A stretch of DNA of 64,000 bases from Galbula dea. Its lineage: Eukaryota > Chordata > Aves > Piciformes > Galbulidae. The stretch spans positions 3,304,327 to 3,368,326 of the forward strand of contig VWZX01008936.1 in assembly GCA_013399015.1 (NCBI GenBank). The letters run 5' to 3'. Positions within the stretch are counted from its first letter, which is position 1, and each line of letters starts with the position of its first letter. Positions 57,201-64,000 of the stretch are shown here, piece after piece. Under the pieces are notes generated by a model. That model had not been told where the DNA came from and did no database searches. It saw nothing but the letters and a program-made list of their open reading frames with translations. Made by a program: the position numbers and the translations under genes.

Positions 57201-60200
57201 TCTGCTATGGTTGCAGCTACTGTGGATATTCTGTCATTTGCATGCCTTTGGTTAAATATGGCCTTCCTTCATGAAAATAGCTTTATGACCCCTGTTGGGC
57301 AACAATGCATGAAACTGCAAACACCTGGAAAGATTTTCCATGGTGCAAGCATGAGTGCATGAGCGGCCAAACATCTGGAACTCATCAGGAAATTCCCAGT
57401 GGTCCCTTTTAGTGCTGACTGAGATTTCTGTCTTTTATAAGATGCACATCTCTCTTGACATTGATTGCGAAAACTGAGAGTAAGCAGGGGAAGGGAAAGT
57501 TTCTGATTGGCAAATGAAATTATCTACCACTGGGAACATTTTCTGTTAAACATGCAGAATATCAACATGTGTGCACATAGCTTTTTGAAACAAAATATTC
57601 ACTTGAAATAAAACTTCATTTGTTGTCGTTACCAAGTAACAGGGTTTTAGATATCAGGATGTCTGTAAATACTTTGGTTTTGTAATATGGAGTTTGACCT
57701 AAAGTGAAATGCTTTTGAAAGAAGTAGTAAAACTGACCCAGGTCTCAACATATTAATAAGTGAAATTCTCTGGCTTAGGCTGGTTCTCATAATTTATGTT
57801 CTTTCCCTACGTCTCGTGGCTTTTCTTTTTCTGTGTAATGATACTGACAAACTAGAGGTGAAAAATGACTAGAAATTAAGCAGCTCCATTTATATTTGCT
57901 ATTTCCAGTTTGTCAGATTTCCTTCTTCCTGATCTTTCACACAAGTTCTTATTGTGACCTCCTGCTAATGGCTGCCGATATTGTTGCTTGATGCTGTATT
58001 CTTCTGGGGACATCTGGTACACTGTGGCTTCACTACATCTGGAAGATAGTACAAATTAATCTCTGCTTAAAGTCAAGTTATTTTTGAATGACCACAGTGG
58101 CATAATTTTCCAGACTATGATGATGTACATGGAGACTGCATGTTTACTTATTTTTTTAAACAACATTCCTTTTATTTTGACTTTTTTTGTAACAAAATAG
58201 GTCTCCATCCTGGGATGTTTTGGTGCTGCTCAGCACAGGATATTTACTGATTTCTTGCCATGTCAGACTGGACACACAGTCAGGTATTGGAGAAGGGAAG
58301 AACCCAAACCTCCTTATCACACACCTTTTTTCCTCAGCAACATGCTCTTTGTAGAGAAACTGAAAGGTAAAACTGTACAAGGAATGTTTGGATAACTGTA
58401 TGCTGCTCAAAAATGCCACTTAGAAAGATACCTTATAGGTCTAGCAACTGCCTGTATGTATTCTGAGTGTCAGAAACTAGCTGAAGCTGGCCACAGAATC
58501 TAGCCATCATTGCAAACTTAAGTTTAAAGGCTTCCGTCTGCGTATTTTGGTCACTTCTAATGTTATTTTTAAGTTGCGGGAAGACATTGGTTGTTGGGTT
58601 TTGTTTTATGATAAGAGCACACGTTTTTGAACTGCCAGAGTTGAGTATGTACTGTTTAAGCCCCTCTCACCTGATGCATTTATAGTGAGTTCTCTCACTT
58701 GATTCAAAAAATGAAACCTGAAGAGTCATTTGTGCAACTTGTTTCTGGTACATGGCTTTCTAAAGATGATCAACATTTTCAGGCTTTGCTGAGAACAAAT
58801 TGAAAGTGTAGTTATGTAGGTCCAGACTAGTATGGGGAAAAAAAAAAATACACATCTGCATTTTCTTCCAGCTGTTTTACAAATTATTGTTATTTGGAAG
58901 TATTTTTAGTGGTTGTTTGTTGGGAGCATGAAAGTGAAAGGTTTGAAGAAAGTTTTATGTTCTGTAAAAAAGTCCATTGAAAAGTAAAGGAAGATGTGGA
59001 AAATGCTTCTTCCCTGTAATAATTCTGACTTAAATATATATGCAATTGTTCAAAACAGAGGAAATAACAGGCCACAGACTTAGGTCTGTCTGACTTGGCT
59101 GAGAGCAAAGCTCCAAAGTTTCATTGTTAATGTCTTCACTGGGAAATATTGAAGGCCAGTAGAAACTGAAGTGTAGAACAAAACAGAGGAAACAGAGGGT
59201 GCCTTTTGGTATGTTTTACTTTAGACTAGCTCTCATGTGGCACCATAGGCTGCATACTCATGTGTTTGGAGTGCACCTTTGGTTTAACTTAAGCTGAAAC
59301 TTATCCAGTTCACATGGTCCAAATCAACAGTCAGTGTGCAGGGACAATTGGGAGTTTTGCTTCAGAAGTGTCCTGGTTATTTAAACTAAGCCAGTAATTA
59401 GACTCAGCCATTGCTGACTTCAGTAAAAACTGGTTTAGGTCAACAAGGACTGGTTTTGAAGATTGTGTTGGTAGTAAATGAGTGCGATCAAAAAATGTGA
59501 TTTTTAGAAAAGATCGAGCCAGGTATATGTATTAATTTCACTTTTCCTGTGGAATTTTGGGTTCCATTTTCAAAAGCATGAAAGATACTGATAGCCTATC
59601 CTCATTTCCAGGTATCTTTTTTTTTGATGCAAAATTTTTGTGACAATCTTAATTTTAAACATATTAAGATGTGAGAAGCATTTTCCAGAATTTTCTGGTT
59701 CGTAATCAACTTATTGGACTGCAAAAAACTCCAGACTACTGACCTCCAGACTCTGACATATACAAAAACATAGCTAGAATATGTTTGACAGAAAGATACA
59801 TAAGGATGCAGCAGTGACTTTGGGGATTTTGGACCATAGAACTGTTAAATTTTATTGGATAGGTATCGATGTACAACAAAGTGTCCAGTGTAATTCTGTG
59901 TCGAAAACAAAGCTTAGTCCTTCCTAAGAATACATATATACATACAAGAAAGAACAACTCTGTTGTCTTTTCTGAGGTAAAAGAAAATTTCATTCTAGTT
60001 TCTAGAGTAACAGGAGAATTTGCAATAGATTTAGGATGTCACATATGATTCAAGTCTTGCCAGAGAAGTAAGTGGGATGTGCCGAATACGTTACTGGCCC
60101 AGGATCTAAGAGACTTTTCCACACTCACACAAGAACCCTGTAGCAAAGGAGAAAGCTCAGTCCAGATTTTCTGACTCCTTGCCCAGTCCTCTGATTCCAG

Positions 60201-60719
60201 GAACATCAACCCTGCCTCTTTTCTTCACCTTTCTGTACTAAGTTTTCTTGTGTGTTAAGCAAGAATAACAACAGATTTGTAGGTCAAAAAGATAAGCCGC
60301 TGGTAGATTTAAGTATTGCATTCCGTGCTCCATAAGCTCTGCTTCTATAATCAGTGAAAATAGTCTGTAGAGATAACTCTTACACATAAAAGTGATAATG
60401 CTGGGTTCTTTGTCTCTAATGTGCACTCTTCCTGGTCACTTCCCTGTTTTGTTAATCCTGTCAATATGTATACTGAGTTAGACCTCGTGGAGAAATGTAA
60501 ACTTTCAGTACTCAGAGCCACACCAACTGCAGCAGAATTTAATGATAAAAGAGCCATTGAAATATTTTTTTTTCTGGAAAGCCAGACTACATTTTTCAGG
60601 CATGTGTTTATAAACTCCTGACTCTAAGCACAATGGCTGCATTATAAACGAGAGCTGGGGAATAGGCAGTGCTCCAGGCAGAGTCAGGAGCGGAAAAGGA
60701 GTAACAGCTGACTTCTGTT
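54219..60719. other. Non-coding unique DNA
   Basis: No gene or recognised repeat. A segment at 55827-55901 (+) ends in a good donor-like AAGAG followed by GTGAGC and is open in two frames, but its acceptor is weak. The frames at 58156-58419 (-) and 59736-59993 (-) are unrecognised. Overall AT-rich with few repeats. Confidence 0.55.
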
Positions 60720-60920
60720 TATCAGAGCAGCTTGAGCAGGATGTGCTTTCACATATCTAAATATTTATGTAAACAGATGCTCATTAAACCACAGAAATAA
60801 ATAAAACTTTCTGAAAATAGAACTCCACAATGACATCAGGAGCTGTTTATCTTCAAGAACTGTGGGAATGGGTTTGAATATGCAAATATTTCATTTAGCT
60901 TCAGATGTAATTTCTTAAGT
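60720..60920. promoter_or_regulatory. Possible conserved enhancer-like element
   Basis: Several textbook transcription-factor motifs fall within 120 bases: a forkhead-type TGTAAACA (60768-60775) running into an E-box CAGATG (60774-60779), an ATF/AP1-like TGACATCA (60831-60838), a second forkhead-like TGTTTAT (60844-60850) and an octamer ATGCAAAT (60880-60887). The stretch is free of repeats. Motif clustering of this kind is typical of conserved vertebrate enhancers, but each motif alone is common in AT-rich DNA. Confidence 0.25.
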
Positions 60921-63900
60921 TTATATGACACTAGCCACCTAACTGTGCTAAGTGTACAGTTCTAAAACTAGCCAACTTTGTACCTCCTTTCCCAATCTCA
61001 CACAATGGTTGGTCATCTGTACTTGTTGCTAGTATAGCCTTTAAGTGAGAGCTCTCTTATCTGCCCTTCTGCATTCTAAGGCAAAGAAAGCCTTGTTGGA
61101 GTGTGGCACTCTTGCTAGACAAAGGGCAAAGTCTCACTTTGAGAGTCTCACTCTCTCATCCATACAGTGCAAACATGACAGATCTGAAATTTTTCTCCCA
61201 TTATATTGCACATCTGTACAGAATTGTCTCAGCAGATAAGGGTTGGGTTTAGTATGATTGTTCATAAATGCTGAATTAAGACTATCATCTACGAGTGATT
61301 TTTCTGCACTGTGCTAATTACTGGAGTCTCACAATTGGAAAGATAGTATTGTGGAGTCACAGTTTCGTAGATGTTTTCTCACTATCCTTTTGTACACAAT
61401 CTTTTTGCTGGGGTCCACATTTGTGGTGATGGATTTTCTTTTTTTTTTTTTTAAATTCTATTTTGGCAGCTCTGAAATATTTTTATAACTTACTGTATGT
61501 CTTAGATGCCCCTCGATTTTCTTTGTCTGGTGCACCACCTTAAATAGGTTGCTACTTTTCAAATTAAGTTTACCAAGCTCCCAAATTTCAAACATTACTA
61601 TGGTCTTCTGTGACCTCTTGTCTCCTCATGTCCTTTGAAAATGCAACACAACCTGTCTTTAGGTTCCTTTTCCTGATAAATAATTAGAAAGTATTATAAA
61701 TACATTGTCTTAAAGGATATAAATGAAACAGCTCCAACTCAGCCCAGATTTATACAAGAGTAGGAAGATCTGCTTTCCATGGGTTTTAATTACATTTTCT
61801 GTATGTTGCTCCTACTTGACAACAATAATTAAGATTTTTGATGGGTTTCTATTCCGTAACATTTATTGCATTGTTAGCCCTCTATGGCTTCTTGACCAAT
61901 TTTCTCTCTAAAACTTCTTGTAATGCAAGCTAGTAAAAGGACCATTCAAACAAGCTCTTTGTTGTAAATTTGGACAAATTAACTTCAGGGGATATAATAA
62001 CCATCAAGATGTATTAACAGATTTTTACAATCATTTTACGTCACTAAATACCATTCCTTGTTCCATGTGTTCTTACTGTGAGAACACAGCAGCTTGTAAA
62101 TGGTTAGAAAGTTTGTGGTTGGAAAGGAAATTAGTTCTGTCAGTCTTGAGTTGATGTAGACAAAACCAATTTTTTGTTTTGTTTTGGTTTTGCTTTAAGC
62201 ACCATGTTTCTGAAACTTAGTTGTTCAATATCTTCAGTTTGTTCCTGTCTCCAGTAAATGTGGAGGTGCTGGTGCTGCAACCAAGTCAAGCATTTGTGTT
62301 CTGTGAGTATAAGTTCCTTCTAGTTGCTTGCTTCCACAGAGCTTCATTTTGTGGATGTGACAAACCTGACAATAGCTCTTTTGGCCACAACACTCATAGC
62401 CATAAAGCTTGACTAAACCGGCTCCAACTTCTATACAATGACTTTTGTATGTATGAATACATACAAATATACATACATTCAGTATGTATGAATAAAATGA
62501 ACAGTCACTGGTTTTGACCAGCTAGACTTCATAGATCCTATAAGTCAAAACTGCTATTATTTCTGCTACCAGCCCAAAGTGTTGTCCACCTTATATTTTT
62601 TTGAGTCTGAATTAATTCCAAATATATGCTAACTCTATCTTGATTAAAGTGGTGGTGTATTAATATGCTAGACTTCTCCTGGTGTTCTCATATAAATGAA
62701 GATTTAGTAAATAGTATTGCAATTCTAGGTATTTCTGTGATATTTCTGCTCTAGACAAAAAGAAAGTAACAAATATCAGAGGTACTCTTTCATGTTACTA
62801 TCTAAATGAACCTTTTTTTGTTCTTTGAACTCTCTTTAAAGACATTTTAGTTGATAACAAAGGCATTTTGAGGACAGATTTTGACATGGATGTGGTAATT
62901 TCCCAGGAGATAGTGATTAAACTTGATGCACACAACAGTGGGGGCCTTGAGAAAGGAGTTGTGCCTTCATTCTCAATGAAGTTTGTTTCTGTTTTGAGTG
63001 CCCTACAGGTACTTTGTAGAGTTATGCTCCTAGCTTGTGTTCATTAACGTTCATGAATGGTCATGTCATACTACTTTACAATGAGACTAAAATCCCTAAC
63101 TGTTACCTGTTTGTTTGGAAGGCTTCCTTTTACATGGTCAAATCTTTCTGACATTATTCTTGATAGTCTTGCAAGGACCTTGTGTGGCAGGAGTCTGAAC
63201 TGCCAAGCATTCTAAACCTTTGCATGTGTTGTGAATAGCATATATGCATAACACCCAGAATTTCTCAATTTTCCCTTTTAAATTCTTAAGAATGCCAGTG
63301 CAATAACGTGCACAACAAATTAAAAATTTTGTTGTTGGAAGACTCAGTAGATAGCATTTATTATGCAGTATTAGGAATGTAGATGTCAAGATGGTCATCA
63401 GGCTTTTCATAGTAGTCCAGGAAACTAAAACTTAAAATGTGTTCTGTAATTGCATCACCTTCCTGAAATCCTCTTCTCCTGCTGTGTCGACATCTTTGTT
63501 TACCTTCTGCTCAATGTCTTTCAGAACTCTGTGTCTGCCAATGAATCTGGCAGATCCATGGCTTTATGATGTGGACTTCTTAACTGCCAAAAGACATACA
63601 AGCACAGGGTAAAAAATCCTGTGAATTTTTGTGTGATGTCTTCAATTGTGGATAAAGAAACATCTGAGGGAGAGTTTAGTCATTTTCTGAGGTGATATTG
63701 CTTTTGCTGATTTTGTGTGCTGTTTTAACAGTGACTGTTTTGATTGGTCTGTCTGATAATGATTTAGTTCTAAGATGTATGTAACAGGAGGACTGTTGAA
63801 CCATTGTTGATTCCTTCACGGGAATTTCAACGCAGATCTGATTTCCATGTGGTGCTACAGGGAAAGATCTAAAGGCCTTTAGTAACATTCCAGTAACAAC

Positions 63901-64000
63901 AACATTGTTGTCTTTTTGTGTTCCTTTTCTCTGTGGAACCTTATAAAGTGATATGTTCCATAAAATGTATTCCTTCCGTGCTACCCTTGACGAATTTTGG
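60921..64000. other. Non-coding unique DNA to the window end
   Basis: No gene recognised. It contains a T14 run (61439-61452) and a perfect palindrome (62444-62467). A short segment, 63525-63608 (+), is 84 bases between a CTTTCAG acceptor-like site and a weak GTAAAA donor, open in one frame (TLCLPMNLADPWLYDVDFLT). Confidence 0.5.
62444..62467. repeat. 24-base near-perfect palindrome
   Basis: TTTGTATGTAT (62444-62454) and ATACATACAAA (62457-62467) form an 11-base-pair stem with a two-base spacer. Another ATACATA/TATGTAT pair follows at 62469-62488. Such TATG-rich palindromes can form cruciforms and may be slippage-prone. Confidence 0.75.

Noticed and set aside
63138..63410. 90-codon minus-strand frame and an alternative frame reading RLLPHKVLARLSRIMSERFD
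   Set aside because: Two competing frames, no family recognised, acceptor poor; not enough to call an exon or a repeat.

Overview
The window reads as bird nuclear DNA. The strongest evidence is a scatter of degraded CR1 LINE fragments. They carry the avian CR1 3' signature: a tail of ATTCTRTG-type octamers next to a 'ttggactagatgatctt' core. One piece looks like a worn avian endogenous-retrovirus solo LTR. Otherwise the sequence is AT-rich, poor in CpG and sparse in repeats, with A/C-rich and T/G-rich simple tracts of the kind common in bird introns and intergenic DNA. The species cannot be named from what is here.

No protein-coding gene could be recognised. The many short open frames are roughly what AT-rich vertebrate DNA gives by chance, and the only readings recognised as protein are remnants of CR1 ORF2. 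The 64 kb is therefore either the inside of one or more very long introns or a gene-poor intergenic region. A few segments have splice-like borders: 14403-14519 (+), 16106-16268 (-), 44340-44511 (+), 48526-48671 (+) and the pair 50744-50982 / 50057-50160 (-). These are listed as low-confidence candidate exons, most plausibly of non-coding transcripts, and need RNA data.

Layout. 1-11 kb: unique AT-rich sequence with an A/C-rich tract (616-698), a small tandem duplication (2194-2243) and a 150-base T/G-rich tract (9164-9314). 11-24 kb: three CR1 pieces; the one at 16.8-17.3 kb joins a CR1 3' tail to a distant part of ORF2. There is also a CpG-dense spot with a hairpin at 12.85-12.93 kb. 24-39 kb: CR1 pieces at 30.7, 32.4, 33.6 and 37.8-38.8 kb, the last with readable reverse-transcriptase motifs, and a C-run ending in the only ambiguous base (35913). 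39-54 kb: an A/C-rich tract, two local duplications (42.8/43.1 kb and 51.0/52.7 kb), the candidate LTR (43.5-43.9 kb), a CR1 scrap (51.7 kb) and two TA-type microsatellites. 54-64 kb: unique sequence, including a motif cluster at 60.7-60.9 kb that looks like a conserved regulatory element.

I found no operon, CRISPR array, tRNA, rRNA or other new gene system. The most useful leads are the candidate exons, the possible conserved non-coding elements and the rearranged repeats.
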